This document shows, piece after piece, positions 52,012 through 60,088 of a stretch of DNA of 64,000 bases (positions within the stretch are counted from its first letter, which is position 1; each line of letters begins with the position of its first letter). The stretch comes from Blautia glucerasea (GTDB taxonomy: Bacteria; Bacillota; Clostridia; Lachnospirales; Lachnospiraceae). The notes under the pieces were generated by a model, which did no database searches, was not told the origin of the DNA, and saw nothing but the letters and a program-made list of their open reading frames with translations. Both the position numbers and the translations under genes were made by a program. The stretch spans positions 62,001 to 126,000 of the forward strand of contig NZ_JAJBMO010000003.1 in assembly GCF_020537505.1 (NCBI RefSeq). Reading direction: 5' to 3'.

Positions 52012-52833
52012 ATGAGTAAACTTATTGATTATCCTGCTGCGACAAGATTCGACAGTGGGGATATTCTTATCAAGGATGGTACGAATGGTACTAAGAAAAT
52101 CACAGCAAAAAACGCAGCTATTGACTTGGCTGGTATGGTGTCAGCAGAGCAGCACAGAATGATCTGGGGCGGAAGAAATCTTGGAACATCCGTATCGGCT
52201 GAGCAGAAAGCTGCAATTAGAAATAGAACATTTGATAATCTATATATCGGCGATTACTGGGTGATTAACGGTATTACCTGGAGAATTTGGGATATTTGCT
52301 ATTTTACCAATAGCGGTGATAATGAATTCACAAAACCACATTTGGTAATCGTCCCGGATTCCGCATTATACAGTCATGCTATGAATGATACAAACACAAC
52401 CGAGGGCGGTTATGTTGGATCTAAGATGTACAAAGAAGGTCTGGAGCAGGCAAAGACCACAATCAAGGCTGCATTCGGAGACATGCTTCTCACTCATAGA
52501 GATTATCTGACAAATGCTGTTACTGATGGTCATGCATCTGCTGGGGCATGGTTTGATTCCCAGGTAGAATTAATGAACGAAATCATGGTTTATGGTACTC
52601 ATGTGTATGCGCCCGCAAATGATGGTGTAACGCTTCCGAACAAGTATACAACTGGTCGTCAGCAGTTCGCAGCAGCTATGCTTAATCCGTCAATCGTTAA
52701 CTTACGATACTGGTATTGGTTGAGAGATGTAGTGTCTTCGGCTGACTTCGCCATTGTGAACGCCACCGGCCCTGCGAATTACTCCGGCGCTTCGTCCTCT
52801 GGTGGGGTTCGTCCGTATTTCCTTATTGGTTAG
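52012..52833 (+). CDS. DGR variable tail-tip protein (C-type-lectin-like), proximal target
   Basis: 273 residues. N-terminal linker (ATRFDSGDILIKDG), then a C-type-lectin-like domain (YIGDYWVINGITWRIWDI; FDSQVELMNEIMVYG; LRYWYWLRDVV). Residues 241-268 are the variable repeat: 16 differences from the template, 15 at adenines. Ends GVRPYFLIG. Position among tail genes makes it the likely receptor-binding protein, diversified to track host surface changes. Confidence 0.93.
   Translation: MSKLIDYPAATRFDSGDILIKDGTNGTKKITAKNAAIDLAGMVSAEQHRMIWGGRNLGTSVSAEQKAAIRNRTFDNLYIGDYWVINGITWRIWDICYFTNSGDNEFTKPHLVIVPDSALYSHAMNDTNTTEGGYVGSKMYKEGLEQAKTTIKAAFGDMLLTHRDYLTNAVTDGHASAGAWFDSQVELMNEIMVYGTHVYAPANDGVTLPNKYTTGRQQFAAAMLNPSIVNLRYWYWLRDVVSSADFAIVNATGPANYSGASSSGGVRPYFLIG
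52732..52815 (+). repeat. variable repeat VR2 of the DGR
   Basis: Aligns without gaps to template 53866-53949. Substitutions: AAC or AAT to GAC, ATT, GCC, ACC, CCT, TCC, GGC, TCC and GGT; one T to C is the only non-adenine change. Confidence 0.95.
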
Positions 52834-52840
52834 TACCTGA

Positions 52841-52855
52841 GGGGCCTTGTGCCCC
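52841..52855. promoter_or_regulatory. DGR-type hairpin after VR2
   Basis: GGGGC-CTTGT-GCCCC, 8 nt after the stop codon; the same loop and distance as the hairpin at 12236. Confidence 0.7.
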
Positions 52856-52898
52856 GAAGAATTTAATATTTGTATAAAAGAATAGGAGAAAATTCAAA

Positions 52899-53207
52899 AT
52901 GGAAGATAAAAATTATTCAATTACACTTGCCGATGGTACTGTTATCGGCGACTTGAAACTCAACGGCAACAATTTTATCTCGAAATCTCCAATTGCAAAA
53001 GAGATATTTGAAGATTGTTGCAGTCCTGTTGTCATCAGCGATGGCGAAGCAGAAGAAACTCACAATAATATGGAGCTTGTTCAGATCACTCCGATGGGAG
53101 AAGAGTATTGGTTTGTTCTTCGAGACATTTCAAAAGCTGAAATGGAAAAAATCAAGATGCAGTCGGACATTGAGTATATTGCAATGATGGCTGGCGTTGA
53201 ACTTTAA
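52899..53207 (+). CDS. small phage protein after the DGR target
   Basis: 102 residues: YSITLADGTVIGDLKLNG, CCSPVVISDGEAEE and a helical end. Proteins of this type often follow the variable gene in Lachnospiraceae prophages; possibly a fibre-associated factor. Confidence 0.65.
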   Translation: MEDKNYSITLADGTVIGDLKLNGNNFISKSPIAKEIFEDCCSPVVISDGEAEETHNNMELVQITPMGEEYWFVLRDISKAEMEKIKMQSDIEYIAMMAGVEL

Positions 53208-53227
53208 AGAAAAGGAGGAACATCGTG

Positions 53228-53365
53228 ATGCATAGTGATAATTTCGAGAAAGTAAAACGTTTTTATACTCTGAAAGTATGGAATGAAACACGTGTCCGCA
53301 ACGCCGTAAAAATGGGCTGGATTACAGAGGAAGAATTCACTGAAATTACCGGAAATGATTATTAA
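53228..53365 (+). CDS. xkdX: XkdX family protein
   Basis: 45 residues with VKRFYTLKVWNETRVRNAV and GWITEEEFTEITG, the XkdX signature. A short protein of unknown function found at the end of tail operons. Its stop overlaps the avd start (TAATG). Confidence 0.85.
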   Translation: MHSDNFEKVKRFYTLKVWNETRVRNAVKMGWITEEEFTEITGNDY

Positions 53366-53850
53366 TGAGCGTATTAGCATCTAAGCGGAAAGAGTCGAGA
53401 GAAGAAGCGATTGCTTATTCGCTGGAGTTATACGACATGCTGATAGAATTCATGCAGAGGAGCTTTGCGATAAAAAGTCAGGAACAGTTTGTTCGGGAAC
53501 AATATGCAACTGGAAAAGGATTGGAAGTTGATTATCAAGCTTATGCTTATATTATGCTTAGTACAAAAGAACAGATTGAAAAATCTGCCTCTTTATTAAC
53601 TGCTAACTTACGAGCTGCGAGATCTTTATTTCCGACTTCTATGCATGAATATGAAATTAGGCGTGATTATTTAAATGCCGGTATTGTGAATTGCAATCAG
53701 ATAATCAATTCATTACAGCGTGTTGTAGGCAGATTCAATGTTGATTTGAATGCCTATGGCAGATATAGTAAAGCTATTGACCGAGAAATCGAGTTGATAA
53801 AGAGATGGCGTCAAAGAGACAATAAAATGAAATCGTATCTTCCAGGGTAA
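53365..53850 (+). CDS. avd: DGR accessory variability determinant (Avd)
   Basis: 161 residues forming a predicted four-helix bundle: SLELYDMLIEFMQRSFAIK, LSTKEQIEKSASLLTANLRAARS, EIRRDYLNAGIVNCNQIINS, and DREIELIKRWRQRDNK. Basic, as Avd proteins that bind the reverse transcriptase and template RNA are. The template repeat begins 16 bp after it. Confidence 0.88.
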   Translation: MSVLASKRKESREEAIAYSLELYDMLIEFMQRSFAIKSQEQFVREQYATGKGLEVDYQAYAYIMLSTKEQIEKSASLLTANLRAARSLFPTSMHEYEIRRDYLNAGIVNCNQIINSLQRVVGRFNVDLNAYGRYSKAIDREIELIKRWRQRDNKMKSYLPG

Positions 53851-53865
53851 CATCTGTATTTATGC

Positions 53866-53950
53866 GTGTCTTCGGCTAACTTTGCCAATGTGAACAACAA
53901 CGGCAATGCGAATTACAACAACGCTTCGAACTCTAATGGGGTTCGTCCGG
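53866..53950 (+). repeat. template repeat (TR) of the DGR
   Basis: 85 bp with eleven AAC/AAT codons when read in the frame of the targets. AAY codons can change to many residues without giving a stop. It lies between avd and the reverse transcriptase; its 3' end is GC-rich (GGGGTTCGTCCGG) and shared by both variable repeats. Confidence 0.95.
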
Positions 53951-54063
53951 ATTCTTTGATCTAACCAATCAGGGAAGGAGATGTTATCCGTTCCACCAAA
54001 GGGATAAATGATAAAGCCGGACGCAATTTACTACGGTAACTATTGCTATCACGGTGAATAATT

Positions 54064-55284
54064 ATGACATACGAGGAAATTCTCTGCGACGCCAACAATC
54101 TCTATGCGGGTTACAAAGCCTCTATAAAAGGCAGTAAGTGGAAAGAATCCACCCAAAGATTTATTCTTAATTTCTTGAGGTATATTTTTGAACTGCAAGA
54201 TGATCTTATTAATAGGACTCTTACAAACGGTCCTGTTGATGAATTCGAACTGCGCGAACGAGGCAAAATAAGACCAATTACAAGTATTCCAGTAAAAGAC
54301 CGTATTATCAGGCATGTTCTATGCGACGAATTATTAATCCCCAAAATAAGAAGAAAAATCATATATGATAATTGTGCGTCCTTGAAAGGGCGTGGTATAT
54401 CTATGCAAAGGAAACGTTTCGAGATACATTTACGGAAGTATTATAAACTGTATGGAAACGACGGATATATTCTCTTTGGCGATTTTTCAAAGTTTTACGA
54501 TAATATTATCCATGAAATAGCAAAGAAAGAATTGCTCGAATTATTTGAGGATGATGAATTTATAGACTGGTTGCTCACCGTTATATTTGATGGGTTTAAA
54601 GTTGATGTGTCGTACATGAGCGACGATGAATATGCGTCATGTTTGGATGAGGTATTTAACAAATTAGAGTACCGAAAGATTCCAAAGAGCAAATTGACTG
54701 GTGAGAAATTCATGGAGAAGTCCGTGAATATGGGCGATCAGTTATCGCAAGCGATTGGTATTTATTATCCGCATCGGATTGATAATTATGTAAAGTATGT
54801 CAGAGGAATAAAGTTTTATGGAAGATACTCAGACGATTGGTATATCATGAGTCCATCCAAAGAGGAATTATTGGATTTGCTTGAAAACATCAAGAGAATA
54901 GCTCATGAATACGGAATTCATATTAATATGAAGAAAACAAAAATCGTCAAAATAAGCGGTACTTATAAATTTCTTCAGATAAAATACACACTAACCGAAT
55001 CTGGAAAAATTATGAAACGAATTAATCCAGATCGGATTTATACAATGCGTAGAAAATTGAAGAAATTAGCCGTTAAGGTGGAAAATGGCGAAATACCATA
55101 TGAAAATGTTGAAGGAATGTTCAAGGGCTGGATGGGAGACTTTTATAAGCTTATGTCCAGAGCTCAGAGAAAAGATTTATTAGAACTATACGAAGGCCTA
55201 TTCAATAAGACCATAACCATCGTGAAAAAGAAGATGATTATAAAAGATAGGTCACAACAAGAATCGACATGGGAGGTAGCTTGA
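54064..55284 (+). CDS. DGR reverse transcriptase
   Basis: 406 residues. N-terminal fingers (RERGKIRPITSIPVKDRII), motif GDFSKFYDNI (catalytic Asp of motif A), MGDQLSQAIG (DGR-type SQ in motif 4, near 226) and YSDDW (motif 5, residues 255-259). The thumb is basic. It makes adenine-mutated cDNA from the template RNA. Stop overlaps the next start (TGATG). Confidence 0.95.
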   Translation: MTYEEILCDANNLYAGYKASIKGSKWKESTQRFILNFLRYIFELQDDLINRTLTNGPVDEFELRERGKIRPITSIPVKDRIIRHVLCDELLIPKIRRKIIYDNCASLKGRGISMQRKRFEIHLRKYYKLYGNDGYILFGDFSKFYDNIIHEIAKKELLELFEDDEFIDWLLTVIFDGFKVDVSYMSDDEYASCLDEVFNKLEYRKIPKSKLTGEKFMEKSVNMGDQLSQAIGIYYPHRIDNYVKYVRGIKFYGRYSDDWYIMSPSKEELLDLLENIKRIAHEYGIHINMKKTKIVKISGTYKFLQIKYTLTESGKIMKRINPDRIYTMRRKLKKLAVKVENGEIPYENVEGMFKGWMGDFYKLMSRAQRKDLLELYEGLFNKTITIVKKKMIIKDRSQQESTWEVA

Positions 55285-55622
55285 TGGAACCATGGTTTCA
55301 GATGGTACTTACGATTATTAGCTCAGTTTTAGCTTCTTCTGGGCTGTGGGCCTATTTAACAAAAAGAAGTGAAAGAAAAGATGTAAAAACGGAGATGCTT
55401 GTTGGTTTGGCTCATGATCGGATTATGTATCTTGGTATGCAGTACGTAGATCGAGGTTACGTAACACAGGATGAGTATGAAAACCTACGAACATATCTCT
55501 ATGATCCTTATAAAAAATTGGGAGGGAATGGTTCTGCCGAAAGAGTTATGAAAGAAGTGGACAAGCTCCCGATTCACAAATTTGCCATAGGCAAGGAGGA
55601 AAAGAATAATGAACATGAGTAA
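55284..55622 (+). CDS. small membrane-anchored phage protein before holin
   Basis: 112 residues; one hydrophobic N-terminal segment (MVLTIISSVLASSGLWAYL) and a soluble helical domain. Overlaps the reverse transcriptase stop and the holin start. A holin-associated protein of this layout is common; role unknown. Confidence 0.65.
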   Translation: MEPWFQMVLTIISSVLASSGLWAYLTKRSERKDVKTEMLVGLAHDRIMYLGMQYVDRGYVTQDEYENLRTYLYDPYKKLGGNGSAERVMKEVDKLPIHKFAIGKEEKNNEHE

Positions 55623-55827
55623 CAAAACTTATGACACTCTTAAATGGATTGCAATGTATCTGCTTCCAGCTCTGGGAACTTTGTACTTTGCGCTTGCTGG
55701 TATTTGGAATTTTCCATACGGAGAGCAGGTTGTCGGAACTATCACAGCGGTTGATACATTCCTTGGCGTGATTCTTGGAATTAGTACATCCCAGTATAAT
55801 AAAACTTCTGAAGATGCGACGAAATAG
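55609..55827 (+). CDS. phage holin (Dp1-like)
   Basis: 72 residues. DTLKWIAMYLLPALGTLYFAL and GTITAVDTFLGVILGIS are the two membrane helices of the Phage_holin_Dp1 family. It forms membrane holes for lysis. No endolysin gene follows. Confidence 0.85.
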   Translation: MNMSNKTYDTLKWIAMYLLPALGTLYFALAGIWNFPYGEQVVGTITAVDTFLGVILGISTSQYNKTSEDATK

Positions 55828-55950
55828 TTAAAGATGAGCGGGAGAGATGGGATGTCTTTCTCGCTCTAAATACATTTCCTCTTATTTTTTTTCAGTACGC
55901 AGGTGACAGTCTCCGTTGGTACTATCAAGACTAGAATGGAGGTAGTCAAA

Positions 55951-56136
55951 ATGGAAAATAAAAAAGAAAAGAAACTGCTCACTGTGAAAGATTTGTGCAC
56001 TTATTTAAGTATAGGAGAAACCAAAGCGAGAGAGTTGTTACATAACCCCGATAATGGTTTTACTATTCGAATAGGGAACCGATTATATGCTCACAGGGAT
56101 AAAGTCGACGCCTGGTTATTGCGAAATATCTTTTAA
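55951..56136 (+). CDS. xis: excisionase (Xis)
   Basis: 61 residues; winged-helix excisionase of the Tn916 type (LTVKDLCTYLSIGETKARELL, then RIGNRLYAHRDKVDAWL). It would direct integrase to excise the prophage. ATG 55951 behind GGAGGTAG. Confidence 0.85.
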   Translation: MENKKEKKLLTVKDLCTYLSIGETKARELLHNPDNGFTIRIGNRLYAHRDKVDAWLLRNIF

Positions 56137-56194
56137 AATGATATATTTGGGGTAAGTTCAATTTGGATTTTCCCCATTGCAGAAAGGAGTTTAT

Positions 56195-57343
56195 ATGGGA
56201 AAATCGATAAAAGGAAAAGAACTGGGTGTTGGCATCACTCAAAGACAAGACGGCTTATACCAAGCCAGATTCACAAATCGCTTTGGAAAAAGGGAAACTT
56301 TATATGATAAGAACCTAAACAATCTCAGAACCCAAATGCGAAAAGCTCAGACTGCTGATGACAACGGAGTAAATCTGGTAAAAAGTAACATGACATTAGA
56401 CGAGTGGTATAAGGTTTGGATAACTACATGTAAAGGAAATTGTAGAAATACAACATTAAGCGCCTATGAGATAGCATATAAATCTATAAAAGAAGGGATA
56501 GGTCGTGAAAAAATACAGAAGTTAAATCCTGTGATGCTTCAAGCGGAATTGAACAAATTAAAAAGCAATCAGCAAAGAACGAGGGTCAAAGTAGTATTGA
56601 ATGGGCTATTTGCCGAAGCGAAAAGAAACGGTCTGGTACCACAAAATTTTGCGAAAGACCTCATAACTAAAATCGGTAAAGAAGTATCGAAAGAGCGTCG
56701 AGTGCTAGGAATCGAAGAGACTAAATTGTTCCTTACATATGCTAAAGATCACAGATTCTACAATATATTCGTTGTGGCACTTGAGACCGGAATGCGAATC
56801 GGAGAGCTTAGAGGACTGTACTGGAGCGATATAGATTTTGAAAGACGAGCGCTACATGTGAGAAGAACAATGTGTCATATACATGGGGAGAACGGGTATT
56901 ATTTCGAAGAGCACGAGCCAAAAACATTCAATGGAAAACGGTTAATTCCGCTTACAAATGCGTGTATTGATGCACTTATACATCAAAAGCTATTGAATGA
57001 AACTAGAATTAAAAAACGCAAATGTTGGGATTTTAAAGACCTGGTGTTTCCTACAAGCAGTGGTAAACCTTTTCAGGAGGTGGCAGCAATTGACGCAATA
57101 AATGAGATACTCAATAAAATGGAAGCTGATGGAATTCGTATAAAGAAATTCACTCCGCATGCGTTCAGACATACTTTCGCAACAAGGGCTATAGAGAATG
57201 GAATGAGCCCTAAAACGCTTCAAAAAATATTAGGTCACAGCTCATTGCAGATGACAATGGATTTGTACTGTCATGTCTCAGATGAGACTTTATTTGATGA
57301 GATGAAAAAGATGGAAAATCAAAATGGTGTAAAAGTGGTGTAG
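56195..57343 (+). CDS. int: tyrosine integrase (Tn916-type)
   Basis: 382 residues. N-terminal arm-binding domain (RQDGLYQARFTNRFGKRETL), a core-binding domain, and the catalytic residues R201 (GMRIGELRG), H322-R325 (HAFRHTFATR), the His in LGHSS and Y358. The C-terminus is encoded by the arm-type repeat (NGVKVV). Start ATG 56195 behind GAAAGGAG. Complete. Confidence 0.95.
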   Translation: MGKSIKGKELGVGITQRQDGLYQARFTNRFGKRETLYDKNLNNLRTQMRKAQTADDNGVNLVKSNMTLDEWYKVWITTCKGNCRNTTLSAYEIAYKSIKEGIGREKIQKLNPVMLQAELNKLKSNQQRTRVKVVLNGLFAEAKRNGLVPQNFAKDLITKIGKEVSKERRVLGIEETKLFLTYAKDHRFYNIFVVALETGMRIGELRGLYWSDIDFERRALHVRRTMCHIHGENGYYFEEHEPKTFNGKRLIPLTNACIDALIHQKLLNETRIKKRKCWDFKDLVFPTSSGKPFQEVAAIDAINEILNKMEADGIRIKKFTPHAFRHTFATRAIENGMSPKTLQKILGHSSLQMTMDLYCHVSDETLFDEMKKMENQNGVKVV

Positions 57344-57347
57344 TAAA
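57325..57347 (+). repeat. candidate integrase arm-type sites, right
   Basis: TGGTGTAAAAG then TGGTGTAGTAAA, overlapping the integrase stop; one mismatch to 5346-5368. Confidence 0.5.
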
Positions 57348-57405
57348 AAAAACTATAGTCTGAAAACCCTTGATTTTACTGGATTTCTAAAGTCAATCTT
57401 TAAGA

Positions 57406-57424
57406 AAAAGTTAATTTTATACAT
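57406..57424 (+). repeat. attR core (right copy of 19-bp direct repeat)
   Basis: AAAAGTTAATTTTATACAT, identical to 5238-5256; host promoters and a secreted-protein gene follow. Confidence 0.65.
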
Positions 57425-57462
57425 TTTACGCTGGAAAAGTAGAAAAGAGTAGTGGGGTTTGG

Positions 57463-57512
57463 TATAATTATAAAAACTGTTTTTACAGTAGAAAAAAAAC
57501 AAGTGCTATAAT
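57463..57512 (+). promoter_or_regulatory. two extended -10 promoters
   Basis: TGGTATAAT (-10 at 57463-57468) and TGCTATAAT (-10 at 57507-57512, TTTACA upstream) lie before the first host gene on the right. Confidence 0.6.
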
Positions 57513-57688
57513 GAAGATAGTATGAAAGCGATATGGGAGGAAAGGGACCACTGTTTGGAGCGTCTACACATAGCGCATACAGAATCAGATCCAAAGTGAA
57601 ATTCTAAAAACAGCTTCACTTTCAGAACAGAAGACTGTCAGAGAAAATCTGATAGAATATAAATTTAAAGAAAAGGGAGAATATTGAG

Positions 57689-58324
57689 ATGAAAAAATGG
57701 AAAAAATTATTGATTCCGGCAATGTGCGTTTTCATGCTGCAGACACCGGTAATCGCAAATGCGGAGGCTACAGGTAGCGGAAATGCTGTTTCTGTGATCA
57801 CAGATCCGGTTGCTACACCTGCACCGGCTGTTAAGAATGGCATTTACACAGAAGGTGGCAAGAAATACCTTTATGTAAATGGTGTAAAGAAGAAAAACTG
57901 CTGGGATAAGACTAAGACATACTACTTCGGCAAAAATGGGGCCGCTTATGCAGCACCGAAGGTAGCTTGGTCCAAGAAAAATGTAAAAGTTTTCAAAATC
58001 GGCAAAAAGAAATATGGATTTGATAGAAACGGCTGTAAAGTAAAAACTGGTGTTTATGCGGACAAAAAGGGAACTCCTTATTACTTTAAAAAGGGTGTTC
58101 TCGTAGAGAAAAAGAGTGCACAGCTAAAGAAAGCAAGTAAATATAGGGCAAATGGTAAGACCTTACGCAAACTTATGGGTAAAAAGCCATCCAAGACAAC
58201 CAGTTCTTCCAGCTGCTTAGCGGGTGTAAAGAAGGATCTTACTTTAACTTATGCTAATGTTTATGTACAGCTTGGAAAGAAAAAAAATGGCAGTGAGATC
58301 GTTATCGGCATTCAGGCACGTTAA
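57689..58324 (+). CDS. secreted repeat protein
   Basis: 211 residues. Signal peptide (MKKWKKLLIPAMCVFML to about residue 28), a short Thr/Ala/Pro linker, then basic Gly/Lys/Tyr repeats (GGKKYLYVNGVKKK; GKKKYGFDRNGCKVKTG) like degenerate cell-wall-binding repeats, and a basic tail with two cysteines. Probably attaches to the host envelope. The next gene encodes a related protein. Confidence 0.7.
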   Translation: MKKWKKLLIPAMCVFMLQTPVIANAEATGSGNAVSVITDPVATPAPAVKNGIYTEGGKKYLYVNGVKKKNCWDKTKTYYFGKNGAAYAAPKVAWSKKNVKVFKIGKKKYGFDRNGCKVKTGVYADKKGTPYYFKKGVLVEKKSAQLKKASKYRANGKTLRKLMGKKPSKTTSSSSCLAGVKKDLTLTYANVYVQLGKKKNGSEIVIGIQAR

Positions 58325-58373
58325 GGCTTGAAATATTTTTCTTTTTGATGTGAATAAATTTAAAAACGCTGAA

Positions 58374-58383
58374 TTGTTATAAT
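58374..58383 (+). promoter_or_regulatory. extended -10 promoter
   Basis: TTGTTATAAT, 27 bp before the next start. Confidence 0.5.
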
Positions 58384-58409
58384 AAGAATAAATGACAGGA
58401 GAAATTAGT

Positions 58410-59144
58410 ATGAGAAAGTTTACAAAATCAATGGCAGTAATTTTATCCCTGAGTATGACTCTTACAATGGGAACCCCTGTATTTGCGGCTGCAGAGTCTT
58501 CAAACACTACAGTAAATGCAGAGCAGACAGTTACACCTACCCCTGCACCCCAGGTTAAGATTCCGAAAACTGGTTTCTATACCAAGAACGGAAAGACTTA
58601 CTACAACAAAAAAGGCAAACTGGTAAAGAACAAATATGGCTACAAGATTGGTAAGAAATATTACCGCATCAACAAAAAAGGTGTTGTAACCAAACTTTCC
58701 ACAGCAGAAGGTCTTGCCGGTGCCCGTCTTGATAAATGCGGCGGAAATTTAAAAAAAGCATTCCAGTGGAGCTCAAGAAAAATTAGATACTGGGGTAACG
58801 TTGGAACACCGAAAAAAGGTCAGAATGAAGTTGAATATTATGCAACTTACGGCTTCAAGAATGGAAGAGGCGATTGCTATGTTATGGCGGCAACTTTCTG
58901 TATGATGGCGAAGGCAAAGGGCTATAAGGTAAGATTTGTAAAAGGAACTGTACCGCAGAGAAATGGCAAAAATGGTGCACATGCATGGTGCGAGATCAAA
59001 TCTGGCGGTACCTGGTATGTGTATGACCCGAACTTTGCATACTCTTTTAGAAATAATCCAAAGGCGCACAGCGGATATAAGTTTAAATATAGAACAAAAG
59101 GTACCTATCAGTACAATAAGAAAAGAACGAAAATTACTGTTTAA
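58410..59144 (+). CDS. secreted transglutaminase-like protein
   Basis: 244 residues; ATG 58410 behind AGGAGAAA. Signal peptide ending near VFAAAES, a Thr/Pro linker (TVTPTPAPQ), a wall-binding-like repeat (GFYTKNGKTYYNKKGK) and a C-terminal transglutaminase fold with the Cys (GRGDCYVMAATF), His (NGAHAWCEI) and Asp (YVYDPNF) triad. Likely a wall-acting transglutaminase or protease. It shares linker and repeat with the preceding protein. Confidence 0.8.
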   Translation: MRKFTKSMAVILSLSMTLTMGTPVFAAAESSNTTVNAEQTVTPTPAPQVKIPKTGFYTKNGKTYYNKKGKLVKNKYGYKIGKKYYRINKKGVVTKLSTAEGLAGARLDKCGGNLKKAFQWSSRKIRYWGNVGTPKKGQNEVEYYATYGFKNGRGDCYVMAATFCMMAKAKGYKVRFVKGTVPQRNGKNGAHAWCEIKSGGTWYVYDPNFAYSFRNNPKAHSGYKFKYRTKGTYQYNKKRTKITV

Positions 59145-59184
59145 AAATTAAAAAGGCTAAAAAGTATGACGTAAGGAGAGAATC

Positions 59185-59964
59185 ATGAAGAAAAAAATAC
59201 TAATCGCATTATTAGCAGGAACAATGATAGCAGCAGCTCCGGTAAGCAGCTTTGCAGCAGAGGCAACAGACGCTGCCGAGGAGGTTCAGGAGTCCACATC
59301 AGAGGATAGTCGGGATACTACAGAAGCAGAGGAATCCAAAGAAGAAAAAGCCACAGACGATCAGAAGAAAGAAGAACTGAAAACAGTTGGTGAGAAAAAA
59401 GATGGCTGCATCACTTTTAAGATGAAAAATGCAACTTCTAAGAAAATTACCGGGCTTGCTATTAAGACTGCAAAGGATACCGAATTTCCAGAGAATATGA
59501 TGGCAGCAGAGGATTCCTTTGAGTTAAAAGAGAAGAAAAAGGTATTTTACTCCAAGGCAGCAGAGGAGAATACAGAAGAAACAACAGATGCAGCCGCAGA
59601 AGACCAGGCACCTGCCTATGATCTTCATATTACATTTGAGGATGAGACAACGGCTGATGTTCATGGTGTAGCTCTTGAAGACCTTGGAACGCTTACAATC
59701 CGAGAGAAGGATGGAATTGTTTACGGTACCTACAAGACAAAGAGTACCAAAGAGAAAAAGAGCACCTATGATACAGAGAAAGCCATTGCAGATCAGGCAG
59801 CAGCGGATGCAGCTGCAGCAGAAGCAGCGTCCCAGCAGACTGAGAGTTATGACAGCAATGATTATTCCTACGACTATAGCGATGATTATTCTTATGATTA
59901 TGATGACGGCGGTGACAGCGGTGATGACGGAGATGGTTGTCTGGATGATGGTCTTTTAAACTAA
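59185..59964 (+). CDS. secreted acidic protein
   Basis: 259 residues. Signal peptide to about residue 25 (VSSFAAEAT), a Glu/Asp/Thr-rich region, a domain with GCITFKMKNATSKKITGLAI, an Ala-rich stretch, and a Tyr/Asp/Gly tail (DYSYDYSDDYSYDYDDGGD). The middle reads like a binding domain of unknown fold. AAGGAGAG ribosome site; a perfect 11-bp hairpin follows. Confidence 0.7.
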   Translation: MKKKILIALLAGTMIAAAPVSSFAAEATDAAEEVQESTSEDSRDTTEAEESKEEKATDDQKKEELKTVGEKKDGCITFKMKNATSKKITGLAIKTAKDTEFPENMMAAEDSFELKEKKKVFYSKAAEENTEETTDAAAEDQAPAYDLHITFEDETTADVHGVALEDLGTLTIREKDGIVYGTYKTKSTKEKKSTYDTEKAIADQAAADAAAAEAASQQTESYDSNDYSYDYSDDYSYDYDDGGDSGDDGDGCLDDGLLN

Positions 59965-60030
59965 ATGGAATTGTCTGTTTATGTGTTACTGTTCGCAGTA
60001 ATGCTTATGCAGATATCACGAACTACATAG

Positions 60031-60070
60031 GATAAGGGCTCCTGCACTGTACAGAGCAAGAGCCCTTATC
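60031..60070. terminator. hairpin, possible terminator
   Basis: GATAAGGGCTC/GAGCCCTTATC, a perfect 11-bp stem without a good T-run, between the secreted protein and the dlt-like operon. Confidence 0.5.
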
Positions 60071-60088
60071 CAGTCTTAGGAGAAAAAT

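Larger units (their letters stand above)
5238..57424. mobile_element. integrated siphovirus-type prophage, probably defective
   Basis: The element is bounded by a 19-bp direct repeat (5238-5256 and 57406-57424). Between the copies are integrase, Xis, replication, packaging, tail, DGR and holin genes, nearly all on the plus strand and tightly packed. Host genes resume immediately outside both copies. The capsid module, an endolysin and a recognisable repressor are missing. Boundaries are inferred from the repeat; an intact empty site in a relative would settle them. Confidence 0.85.

Noticed and set aside
5000..57700. CRISPR array
   Set aside because: No set of regularly spaced identical repeats was found; repeated elements are promoters and terminators separated by genes.
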